Below are positions 9,339-19,298 of a stretch of 64,000 nt of DNA, piece after piece; the stretch's first letter is position 1; the number at the start of each line of letters is the position of its first letter. Made by a program: the position numbers and the translations under genes. This DNA is from Macrothele yani (Eukaryota; Arthropoda; Arachnida; Araneae; Macrothelidae): NCBI GenBank assembly GCA_039090855.1, contig CM077034.1, positions 13,777,970 through 13,841,969 of the forward strand, read 5' to 3'. The notes below the pieces were generated by a model. That model worked only from the letters and a program-made list of their open reading frames with translations, had not been told where the DNA came from and did no database searches.

Positions 9339-10975
9339 TGGCGTCAGCTCCCGTTGCCCAGGATACGAGGCGTGATTTCTAATGATCTGCATTCAACATG
9401 GCACACCAGTATGGCGTCGGCTCCCGTTGCCCAGGATACGAGGCGTGATTTCTAATGATCTGCATTCAACATGGCACACCAGTATGGCGTCGGCTCCCGT
9501 TGCCCAGGATACGAGGCGTGATTTCTAATGATCTGCATTCAACATGGCACACCAGTATGGCGTCGGCTCCCGTTGCCCCGGATACGAGGCGTGATTTCTA
9601 ATGATCTGCATTCAACATGGCACACCAGTATGGCGTCGGCTCCCGTTGCCCAGGATACGAGGCGTGATTTCTAATGATCTGCATTCAACATGGCAGACGA
9701 GTATGGCGTCGGCTCCCGTTGCCCCGGATACGAGGCGTGATTTCTAATGATCTGCATTCAACATGGCACACCAGTATGGCGTCGGCTCCCGTTGCCCCGG
9801 ATACGAGGCGTGATTTCTAATGATCTGCATTCAACATGGCACACCAGTATGGCGTCGGCTCCCGTTGCCCAGGATACGAGGCGTGATTTCTAATGATCTG
9901 CATTCAACATGGCACGCCAGTATGGCGTCGGTTCCCGTTGCCCAGGATACGAGGCGTGATTTCTAATGATCTGCATTCAACATGGCACACGAGTGTGGCG
10001 TCAGCTCCCGTTGCCCAGGATACGAGGCGTGATTTCTAATGATCTGCATTCAACATGGCACACCAGTATGGCGTCGGCTCTCGTTGCCCAGGATACGAGG
10101 CGTGATTTCTAATGATCTGCATTCAACATGGCACACCAGTATGGCGTCGGCTCCCGTTGCCCAGGATACGAGGCGTGATTTCTAATGATCTGCATTCAAC
10201 ATGGCACACCAGTATGGCGTCGGCTCCCGTTGCCCAGGATACGAGGCGTGATTTCTAATGATCTGCATTCAACATGGCACACCAGTATGGCGTCGGCTTC
10301 CGTTGCCCAGGATACGAGGCGTGATTTCTAATGATCAGCATTCAACATGGCAGACGAGTATGGCGTCGGCTCCCGTTGCCCAGGATACGAGGCGTGATTT
10401 CTAATGATCTGCATTCAACATGGCACACCAGTATGGCGTCGGCTCCCGTTGCCCAGGATACGAGGCGTGATTTCTAATGATCTGCATTCAACATGGCACA
10501 CCAGTATGGCGTCGGCTCCCGTTGCCCAGGATACGAGGCGTGAGTTCTAATGATCTGCATTCAACATGGCATACGAGTGTGGCGTCAGCTCCCGTTGCCC
10601 AGGATACGAGGCGTGATTTCTAATGATCTGCATTCAACATGGCACACCAGTATGGCGTCGGCTCCCGTTGCCCAGGATACGAGGCGTGATTTCTAATTAC
10701 CAGCATTCAACTTGTCACACGAGTATGGCGTCTGCTCCCGTTGCTTAGGATACGAGGCGTGATTTCTAATGATCTGCATTCAACATGGAAGACGAGTATG
10801 GCGTCGGCTCCCGTTGACCAGGATACGAAGCGTGATTTCTAATGATTTGCATTCAACATGGCACTCTAGTAGGGCGTCGGCTCCCGTTGCCCAGGATACG
10901 AGGCGTGATTTCTAATGATTTGCATTCAACATGGCACACGAGTATGGCGTCGGCTTCCGTTGCCCAGGATACACA
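9339..10975. repeat. 73 bp minisatellite, about 22 copies
   Basis: The GGATACGAGG block recurs at exactly 73 bp steps from 9361 to about 10967, 22 steps without length change. The unit includes CATTCAACATGGCACACC, AGTATGGCGTCGGCTCCC and GTTGCCCAGGATACGAGG. Variants such as CCCCGG for CCCAGG, GACGAG for CACCAG, and GAGTGTGGCGTCAG recur in several non-adjacent units. Units from about 10700 on are more diverged, as is usual at an array edge. 73 is not a multiple of three, so there is no continuous frame. It lies within the putative 10.9 kb intron. Confidence 0.95.
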
Positions 10976-11508
10976 GCGTACGTGTACCGTTCGCACTTGA
11001 CGCTGTTTGGCTTCCGATCTTTAATCTGTACGGGATTTGGTCCGCCGAAGCCACGTCCGTCTATACGAGTCTAAATAGTCTACGTGGAACCTGGTCATTA
11101 ATAACTTGTGGCAGGCAACTGGTGGCTGTATGGGTGCCGGCACGTCCGTTCATGGTAGAATCGTTTCATTCTGTTGCGCTCGGGAAACCTAGGGTTCTTA
11201 CCTGTTGGGCGATAGAATAAACCATCTGTCTCGCGCCCGCCTTGCGTCCACAATCAAAGTTGCTCTGATCACCACGTTTACCCCTGTTCATCGATTGCAA
11301 TACACTGTTGAGAAAGCGGCTGCTTGCTTATTTATCGCCTGTGTTCTGTTTGCGTCAGTTCCATTCTGCACTGGGTATGCCCATGTCATCTGCCTATCAC
11401 CCTATCTCTAAATTTTTGTCTACTGGGTATATATGTAATCACGTGATCAACGAGCTGTATGTACTTTTGATAGGGGTGGTTGCGGCCCGTTGCCTACGTG
11501 ATTTGTGC
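10976..11508. other. Unassigned unique-looking sequence
   Basis: Balanced base composition with several short overlapping open frames (up to about 100 codons) and no recognisable protein. Possibly decayed transposon sequence upstream of the transposase remnant that follows. Confidence 0.35.
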
Positions 11509-11544
11509 ATGGGCACGATTAGTCGATCGACTAATCGTGCCCAT
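11509..11544. repeat. Perfect 36 bp palindrome without spacer
   Basis: The sequence reads ATGGGCACGATTAGTCGA and then its exact reverse complement. There is no loop and it does not extend further. It lies 26 bp before the Tc1-like remnant and could be part of that element's end or a dimeric binding site. Confidence 0.9.
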
Positions 11545-11569
11545 AAGACGTGAGAGGAAAATTCGGACC

Positions 11570-12540
11570 GTGATGTGTGATTGGAAGGATTTGTCGGACT
11601 TTAAGAACGGACACATTGTGACAACTCAGAGAACTGGTGTCTCGATTTCCCAAGCGGCTAAAACTGGTGCGTTGTTCGCCAGCCGCCGTAGTAAAGTGCG
11701 TCAGGGCAGGCGTGAAAATGGCCAAACAACGACCCAGAAGACAGCGAGAAGTTAATGTGAGAGGTCCGCTCCTGGTGGTACGAGTCGTACAGGTCACCAG
11801 ACGCAGCACTATTCAGCAGTTGACCATCCCAATGTAAAAAAAAGATCAACCGGCAAGAATATATGTCATATCCAAACATCTCATGCTCGGACGTATTGGC
11901 TATATCAGAAGAAGACAGAACCTGGACCACCTGGTGCATGTGGAGCAATGTATGACTGGTACTCCTTATCGCAAATAGCTTGCGGACTTTGTACACCCAT
12001 AAATGTTGCACTTTTTCACAAATAGCGAACGTGTATTCCAAGATACCAAATACGCCGAACAAACACAGGTCCAGTTTTGCGTACGAATGATTTCGGTAAC
12101 CTAGTTCAGAATTCCAGTATATCGATTGGTATTCGGACTATCCTGATACCATCGTAGATATGCAATGAAGGTGTTATTCTCTGTACCACCTTCACGGCTC
12201 AAAGGTACGCCAACGACTTTCTACGGCGTCGTGTTATGTTGGCATTCCTGTTGCAGGATCACCGAGCAATTCTTCAACAAGATAATGCCCGGTCACAAAC
12301 GGCACAGCTCTTCCAGGCCTGCCTCCATAATGTCAATATCCTTTCATGATCATCCCGATCGCTCTACTACTCACCAATATGGGGCGTCTCCTATACGCCC
12401 ATCCCAGTAATTTGGTAAACTGGCCCGCAATGCCGACACTATCTGTCATTCTTTGCTTCAGGACAGGATCCGTGAGATGTTTTGTCCGAAAAAATGGCTC
12501 AACTGCTGTGGAACTGCAATCATTTTCTTTCCGATACATG
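11570..12540 (+). pseudogene. Decayed Tc1-like transposase
   Basis: Fragments of a third Tc1-type transposase in shifting frames. The N-terminus reads WKDLSDFKNGHIV and then GVSISQAAK, matching the first helix-turn-helix of Tc1 proteins (DF..GQIVG...GASISKTA). The middle, about 11770-12180, is unrecognisable. The catalytic part reads QRYANDFLRRRVMLAFLLQD, then AILQQDNARSQTAQLFQACL and HNVNIL, so the second catalytic Asp is still visible. The W/P-A-R-S-P-D-L-S-P-I-E region has decayed, and a C-terminal echo (AHPSNLVNWPA) follows. Multiple stops and frameshifts; no terminal repeats were found. Confidence 0.75.
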
Positions 12541-12988
12541 TATATTGCATATACTAATTTTCATCTCGATTGGATGATTCCTTGCCTGTGGTGTAACGTA
12601 TACTCTAGATTCAGTTTCCTTTTTATTTTACTATCTCTTGTTATTTTATTTTCGTATGCAAACTATCTTCTCACTTAACGAGATGTTGTTTCTCCAGCTA
12701 AATGATATGTGGCAACGAGTGTAAGTCATTACGTGGTGGTATGCAGTATATATATATATATAGGCGCGCTCAAGTATACGGAAGAGCTTCGTTTTATATG
12801 TGATAGGTTCTTCCTGATTATTGATATGCGATTTACCTACTTTTCTACGATATTACGAAAGTTAGGGCTATCAGTAGTTGTGTTATATTGGAGTGTGTAT
12901 TAAGTAATACCAGGAGCTCCCCAATGAAAGGTTAAAAGTGAGTACGTTTTCTTAGTTCATTTTATTGTCAGACCTCTGTCTGGCCGTT
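12541..12988. other. A/T-rich spacer
   Basis: No gene seen. A short TA run lies at about 12748-12761. Confidence 0.35.
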
Positions 12989-13645
12989 AAGTCTATTTCA
13001 TTGAGTGTTTACGTTAAGTTCAGGGAATATTGTGTTTACCGCTCTAATAAGGAGCCTTCAAGGTACTAATGTACTAAAACCGAAGTTATATTACTGATAT
13101 TCAAGATAATGAGGAACGCTGAGTAAAAATAAATTCCATATTCTTGGAATTTATTGCACGTGCGTGTCTTACCTAAACAAACTCTAGCACTTTGAAGATT
13201 AAGCACACTTTAGCTACGTCAAGTAACCTTTCAATAACCCTAACGTGACTTAACGTAAGCTTTCCTGCACTACACGTCCAGCCGGAGAATTCTATTCATT
13301 ATATAATTAAGTCTATTTCATTGAGTCTATTTTAAGTCTATTTCATTGAGTGTTTACGTTAAGTTCAGGGAATATTGTGTTTACCGCTCTAATAAGGAGC
13401 CTTCAAGGTACTAATGTACTAAAACCGAAGTTATATTACTGATATTCAAGATAATGAGGAACGCTGAGTAAAAATAAATTCCATATTCTTGGAATTTATT
13501 GCACGTGCGTGTCTTACCTAAACAAACTCTAGCACTTTGAAGATTAAGCACACTTTAGCTACGTCAAGTAACCTTTCAATAACCCTAACGTTACTTAACG
13601 TAAGCTTTCCTGCACTACACATCCAGCCGGAGAACTCTATTCATA
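12989..13645. repeat. 345 bp tandem duplication, two copies
   Basis: A segment starting AAGTCTATTTCATTGAGTG at 12989 recurs at 13334 and runs in near-identity through GCCGGAGAA(T/C)TCTATTCAT. The short joint repeats AAGTCTATTTCATTGAGT again in partial form. Only a few substitutions were seen, so the duplication is recent. Confidence 0.92.
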
Positions 13646-14226
13646 ATAGTGGCTCGTTTTTTTTTTTTTTTGCAGAGAGTGTACGTACAGTTAAAATATG
13701 TACACAGACACGTGTCTATAAATAGGTAGCATAACATTCAAAAACTAAGAAAAGAGACCGTCATGAGCATAGTACTTAATTTTAAATTAAAGAAGAGGGT
13801 TTTACAAAGAAAAAAATAAATTAAAAAATATTTCAGTCTGAGCAATGCGTCTTAGTTTGTACAGATAGTTATAAAGTATCGAAATTTGTTTTTAAATGCT
13901 ATGAAGTAATTCTAGGTTCAGAGGTTCCAATTTTTAATCCTAGTTTTCATTGAAGTTGCTGTAGTGTTTAGGCTAGGCGCATTTAAGGTAAAAGAAATAA
14001 AAGGTCATAATTTCCTTTCTTTTCTTTTTTGTAATTCTTATTTTTTTTTTTTTTATTTCCACCAATGCTGATCTTTTTCCACTCATTTATTGTCTCGTGC
14101 AGTAGTCACACCACATATTATTTTCTGGCAACCTCATATCCGTCGCAGACTGATCTGGAAATTTCTGCTATGGTGTTTCGCACCCTATAATTTACAAACC
14201 CGCTCGCATTTTCTATTTATACCTCA
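13646..14226. other. A/T-rich spacer with poly-T runs
   Basis: T-runs near 13656 and 14040. No gene recognised. Confidence 0.35.
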
Positions 14227-15527
14227 TTTTTTTTTTTTTATTGGAGGTTTAGCGACCACCGTGAGCAACTCAATTGGCTATAAGCAGTCGCCCGTCCCTA
14301 ATTTAGGGTCACTGATTCCAGGGAAGGAGAGAGCCAGTGCCGTAAGACAAACAACATTCATTGATTGATTGGAGGTTTAACGACCACTGTGAACAACTCA
14401 ATGGGCTATAAGCAGTCGCCCGTCCCTAATTCAGGGTCACTGGTTCCAGCGAAGGGAGTGAGCCAGTGCCGTAAGACAAACACAGCATCCATTGATTGAT
14501 TGGAGGTTGTTTTTTTTTTTTTTTTTTTTTGGAGGTTTAACGACCACCGTGAGCAACTCAATGGGCTATAAGCAGTCGCCCGTCCCTAATTTAGGGTCAC
14601 TGGTTCCAGGGAAGGGTGAGAGCCAGTGCCGTAAGACAAACACAACATCCATTGATTGATTGGAGGTTTAACGACCACCGTGAGCAACTCAATGGGCTAT
14701 ATAAGCAGTCGCCCGTCCCTAATTTAGGGTCACTGGTTCCAGGGAAGGGAGAGAGCCAGTGCCGTAAGACAAACACAACATCCATTGATTGATTGGAGGT
14801 TTAACGACCACCTTGAGCAACTCAATGGGCTATAAGCAGTCGCCCGTTCCTAATTTAGGGTCACTGGTTCCAGGGAAGGGAGAGAGCCAGTGCCGTAAGA
14901 CAAACACAACATCCATTGATTGAAGGTTTAACGACCACCGTGAGCAACTCAATGGGCTAAGCAGTCGCCCGTCCCTAATTTAGGGTCACTGGTTCCAGGG
15001 AAGGGAGAGAGCCAGTGCCGTAAGACAAACACAACATCCATTGATTGATTGAAGGTTTAACGACCACCGTGAGCAACTCAATGGGCTAAGCAGTCGCCCG
15101 TCCCTAATTTAGGGTCACTGGTTCCAGGGAAGGGAGAGAGCCAGTGCAGTAAGACAAACACAACATCCATTGATTGATTTTTTTTTTTTTTTTTTTGATT
15201 GGAGGTTTAACGACCACCGTGAGCAACTCAATGGGCTAAGCAGTCGCCCGTCCCTAATTTAGGGTCACTGGTTCCAGGGAAGGGAGAGAGCCAGTGCCGT
15301 AAGACAAACACAACATCCATTGATTGAAGGTTTAACGACCACCGTGAGCAACTCAATGGGCTAAGCAGTCGCCCGTCCCTAATTTAGGGTCACTGGTTCC
15401 AGGGAAGGGAGAGAGCCAGTGCCGTAAGACAAACACAACATCCATGCCTCACCGGGATTCGAACCCGGACCCCTTCGGACGAATGATCAGAGGCCAACGC
15501 CTTAGACCACTGCGCCACCGGGGCGGC
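14227..15527 (-). mobile_element. SINE body array A, 9 units with one tRNA-like head
   Basis: About nine units of 125-135 bp starting ATTGGAGGTTTAACGACC and ending CACAACATCCAT lie head to tail. The rightmost continues into a tRNA-like head (15446-15527) with box B complement GGATTCGAACCC and box A complement CCACTGCGCCA. The SINE reads leftwards, so the outer poly-T at 14227-14239 is its A-tail. Unlike the other arrays, two unit joints contain extra T-runs (about 14509-14530 and 15177-15196), as if A-tailed ends are preserved there. No clean target-site duplication was seen. Confidence 0.88.
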
Positions 15528-16533
15528 ATATACATTATTCATCGGACATGTTGGCTTTCTTGCACAAGTTCATGCCGTTTTATTTCACGAGTGTTTCCCA
15601 GATCAGTAGTGACGTTGCAGATGGCCAGCTGTGTATCAAAATGTAGCCAGTAATATCGTGTATCTGAATCAAATTGCGTTGTGTGATTGTGGCTAATAGT
15701 TGTTTAGTTTTCAGGTCCGGAAGTTTGGAGTGTTAAATAGAGAGGAATGAACATTTCCGAAATCTGCTCCTCTACGAGTTTAACAAGGGGGGGGCACAGT
15801 CGCCGACGCCACTCGACAAATTTGCGCTGTGTATGGGGGAGGATGCTATCGCTCCGAGGACATTCCGCAAATGGTTTGAGAGGTTCCGAGGGGGGCAATT
15901 TTGACTTCAACAATTCTCCAAGCTCAGGCCGTCCATCTCACTTTGATGAGGATCGTTTGAATCGCCTCATCCACTTAAATCCGCGTCAAACCACACGCGA
16001 ATTGGCCACTAAGGTGAACCGTGTTCAGGTCACATTGATGCAGCACGTGGAACGTACGGGGAAGGTCCAGAAATTAGGATGTTGGGTGTCTCCCACTGTC
16101 ACCGAGGAAAACAAGAATCGGCGTGTTGCCAAGTGTAGTTCCTTGCTCGCTCGTTGTCGCGAATGTTTTCAGGAACACAAACCCTTTCTGTCATGTATTG
16201 TTACTGTAGATGAAAAGTGGTGCCTGTACGTGAATTTCAGGCATCGGAGGGAATGTTTAACCTCAAGCAAGACGTCCACACCACGTCCAAAAAATGACCT
16301 TCATCCTGCGAAGATTATGTTGTGTGTGTGTGGTAGGACATGGAAGGCATCATTCACTGGGAAATGATGCCGAGGAATCGAACCATCAACGATGCACTCT
16401 ATTGTGAGCAACTCCGACGTGTGGAGTGAGCTGTTCAGCAGAAACGGCCACATCGTCGCCATGGTGTTGTTATAAACATTTATTTTAAATGTTATTATCA
16501 TAGGAATAATCATATGTTATAAACAAATATTTG

Positions 16534-16622
16534 GCCGCCCCGGTGGCGCAGTGGTCTAAGCGATGGCCTCTGATCATTCGTCCGAAAGGGGGTCCGGGTT
16601 CGAATCCGAATCCCGGTGAGGC
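16534..16622 (+). other. tRNA-like head of the SINE (pol III promoter)
   Basis: Box A TGGCGCAGTGG at 16544-16554 and box B GGTTCGAATCC at 16597-16607 match the internal RNA polymerase III promoter consensus. The TCTAAG after box A recalls Leu/Ser-type tRNAs. A small CGAATCC duplication sits at box B in this copy. It is not a functional tRNA gene: the head is fused to the SINE body and shows no proper acceptor pairing. Confidence 0.85.
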
Positions 16623-16759
16623 ATGGATGTTGTGTTTGTCTTACGGCACTGGCTCTCTCCCTTCCCTGGAGCCACTGACCCTAAATTAGGGACGGGCGAC
16701 TGCTTATAGCCCATTGAGTTGCTCACGGTGGTCGTTAAACCTCCAATCAAAAAAAAAAA
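16534..16759 (+). mobile_element. Single full-length tRNA-derived SINE
   Basis: This is the reference copy: tRNA-like head, one body unit ending GTTAAACCTCCAATC, and an A-tail at 16749-16759. AAATATTT occurs on both sides (16525-16532, 16757-16764, overlapping the tail) and is the target-site duplication. The body contains CCCTAAATTAGGG and GACGGGCGACTGC. It encodes no protein; such elements borrow the enzymes of a LINE, and the RTE-like family seen in this window is a possible but unproven partner. Confidence 0.93.
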
Positions 16760-18452
16760 TATTTAACCAATTCACCATAGTTATCTTCAAACGTTAATCG
16801 GTACCAACGTTACATTCTAATACGGAACACGTGTTAAAGTTATGAACAATGGAACACCTGTTACTGTCATCAATGTTAAATACAAGGTGTTAATTTTATT
16901 GTTATATTTATTATTATGAACAAATTATAGGTCCATCAATTACAGATCATTTACCGATTAAATTTACTTTATCGTGCCTTTTTATAACTATGGTACTTTT
17001 GTTCTACAGTGATCGTATATGGACAAAAACGTGCCCCTTATATGTACTGGCATATAATAAAGCACGGCGTTGTGATTCGCCTTTATCTCGTCACTGGAAT
17101 GGTGGGGGAGTAAAGGTGCCGCTCGTGAAAGAAATCAGAAACATAAACACATATCTTAGTTTACACATACCTTAACTTATGTCTTGTGTGGCTATAAGGA
17201 AAACAAACAGGAATCTTATGTGGAAGTAATAAAAATAGTTTAATACGTGAGAATTAGGAACAGTAAGGTACCACGTGCGTGGGTGCAGCCGTTAACAATA
17301 CCTTACACATAAAATTTACTCTTATTGCGATTTTTCTCTATAACGTCTCCGATCATTTCTGCGTACATCTATCTATATATATAAGTGCAAAGCTTAGTGA
17401 TTCATTTTACTTCTAGTTCCTTTTCTCCTATGCTTTACTTAAATGTTTTACCTAGCTAACTGGGTTTTCATTGTTTTATCATGACCAATACACACGCCAC
17501 GTGCTCTAAATAGGGTTATGAATTAATTTAAGCAAGTACATGCAATAACAGGGAAAACGAAAATAACTTATCTGGTATCTCCATATGTCTTTCAGGTTTT
17601 CAACACTGGGCATATACACCTAATTGAGCTGACTGGCGCTATCCGAACTCGGCTCTCCGTTTCTCAACGCTGGGCATACTTCATCTCTCTCTGGTCATAC
17701 TCGGAACTCACTACGCACGTCTGTCCCTTGTCGTTACTCGCACTCCACACCCCTTGACCAGTGAAGACCTCTGACCTTCTGAGCTTCACCTTGTCCGCGG
17801 ATGCCAAGGTCACTTGACCAGTCTGGGATTCATCTAATCCGTCACTTCGCTCCCTTCTTGGGAACTGACCCTTCAACTTTTCCGACCCCCCTATATCCCC
17901 TGGGGCCTAAGTATCGTCACAAGGCTTGAGATTACCTCCCGCTATCCCCTGGGGCTATCTATGCACGTGCATGTTGGACTAAATTTATTTTAAATAATTT
18001 TATTTCCAACAGTGTCCTTCTCCAACATGATAATGCACGCCCTCACACTGCAAACATGATCAAAATGGCCATTCAGGACATGAAATGGGAGATCCTTCCG
18101 CATCTGGCCTATTCCTCAGATGTCGCCATCTTGAGACTATCACCTGTTCTGATCTCTATCGAATGCACTCCGTGGCAGAACGCTCAAAAATGATGTTGAT
18201 CTCCATAATTGCCTTGATTTCTTCGCAGCATAACTTTCACGTTTTTTTTAAGAATTTCACTGCAGACCCATCCAGATGGGACACCATCGTAAACAATGGG
18301 AGAGGGGAGGGCGGTATACCTAGTTGATTGATTCCGTTTACCGTTCTGATGTAATACATTCCTGTAGTACGGTGAAAAAAAAAGCGGCATGAACTTATAC
18401 ATCAACCCAATGCTTAAAAGACAAAATGGAATTTGAAAAATGTGGTACTTAC

Positions 18453-18589
18453 GGAATTTCTGATAATTCGTGGGGTCATCGCGGAATTTTGTGGCGTGTC
18501 GAAAAATGTCCTTAAAAAGTGTTTTTAAAGCCAAGTACTGCAAACTGGGAACATAATTAGAATCCATCTTGTTTCCTCGGCCAGGAATT
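18453..18589 (-). CDS. Putative first coding exon of a host gene
   Basis: On the minus strand TTTCCGTTTAGTTCCAG is a good acceptor and TTCC|GTAAGT a strong donor. Within the exon AACAAGATGG is a good start context at 18567. From it 38 codons plus one base are open: MDSNYVPSLQYLALKTLFKD, then FRHATKFRDD and YQKF. The phase-1 end joins in frame to the exon at 7359-7558 if its third AG acceptor is used, giving KF-P-YLPII. VPSLQxLALKxL is like the beginning of F-box/LRR-type proteins, but this is not a secure identification. The bases before the ATG would be spliced 5' leader. An intron of about 10.9 kb full of transposons would follow. Confidence 0.5.
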
Positions 18590-19298
18590 CTGGAACTAAA
18601 CGGAAACATAATTAAGCTTATATCACTGAATAATCATGCATTACATTTTTTGTGTGTTTAACCCTCTGGACGCCAAGAGCGTGTTAACGCGTTTTCATTG
18701 GCCAGCGCCAAGAGCGTCTGAACTCGTCCTGATATCGGTATCCCAACAGCGGCTTAGCGAGCTGAGACGGCCTGCAAAAGATTTCCCAACATCGCCAAGA
18801 GCGAGTTAAGACGTTTGTTCTTTCCCCTGGGTGGTAACCTAAGACACCCCCCCCATGTCAGTTGTTAATTGATGAATGGAGTTTAACCAAACAAAATCCT
18901 GTGACCAAAAGAGTGGGAACAAAGGAACCCCGATTACTCCCTATCCCCTATTGCGGGAAAACATCAGGGCTATGTGAAACGGTAGAAGTAGAATTGCGTC
19001 GCACGGGAATTCTTTAAATTCTTCTCAGGCTCTTACTATACCTTTCGTTAACAATGTGCACATAACAAGTATTTACCTTGTAACTTACAGAATACCTGTG
19101 AGGCATGAGGACTAGATAGTAAAATACTTTAAACGATAAACAGCTAAACTAACGTTCAGGTATAAAAATAAAATATCGGAAACTTAATTAATAAACTCCC
19201 TATAAACAGTATTGATTGCGCACTCCGTATACATCCTACTTTGGATAACAACGCGTACGTCTATATGAACAAAACTCTTTTAATTTCTGCTCTTCAAA
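18590..19298. other. Spacer with a thrice-repeated CGCCAAGAGCG motif
   Basis: CGCCAAGAGCG occurs at about 18671, 18708 and 18794, twice followed by GT(T/C)-rich sequence, within 135 bp. No coding region is visible. A DNA-binding site cluster or short decayed repeat is possible. Confidence 0.4.

Larger units (their letters stand above)
16468..18011. mobile_element. Candidate solo LTR inside the mariner
   Basis: The insertion starts TGTTATAAAC and ends TTTCCAACA, the TG...CA rule of LTRs, and is flanked by GTGT on both sides (16464-16467, 18012-18015). Removing it with one GTGT restores the mariner reading CATGGTGTCCTTCTCCAA. A 4 bp duplication with TG/CA ends fits a Ty3/gypsy-type LTR (family knowledge). 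No gag or pol sequence is inside, so a single LTR left by recombination is the simplest reading. Without the nested SINE the length is about 1.3 kb. Orientation is unclear. Alternative: another TG/CA-ended element. Confidence 0.65.
15747..18327 (+). pseudogene. Mariner (DD34D-type) transposase, split by an insertion
   Basis: The left part (to about 16463) starts MNISEI, shifts frame after a run of G, then reads VWGRM, RKWFERFRGGNFDF-like, NNSPSSGRPSHFDEDRL, LNPRQTTRELATKV, GKVQKLGCWV, SLLAR and CIVTVDEKWCLYVN, the canonical mariner order; the first catalytic Asp (VDEKW) is present. The right part resumes at 18012 with VLLQHDNARPHTANM (second Asp), then decays (YSSDVA where YSPDLAPSD is expected) and ends with a recognisable RWDTIVNNG. 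Between them lies a 1.5 kb insertion. Frameshifts, stops and the insertion make it dead. The terminal inverted repeats were not found. Confidence 0.88.

Noticed and set aside
9339..10975. CRISPR array
   Set aside because: The repeats are directly adjacent with no unique spacers, and no cas-like genes are present.
14227..15527. Clean target-site duplication for array A
   Set aside because: Flanks TTTATACCTCATT and ATATACATTATT share only short A/T matches.
16534..16622. Functional tRNA gene (also the heads at 15446, 33031, 41325 and 52136)
   Set aside because: Promoter boxes are present, but the sequence runs straight into a SINE body and the acceptor stem does not pair convincingly.
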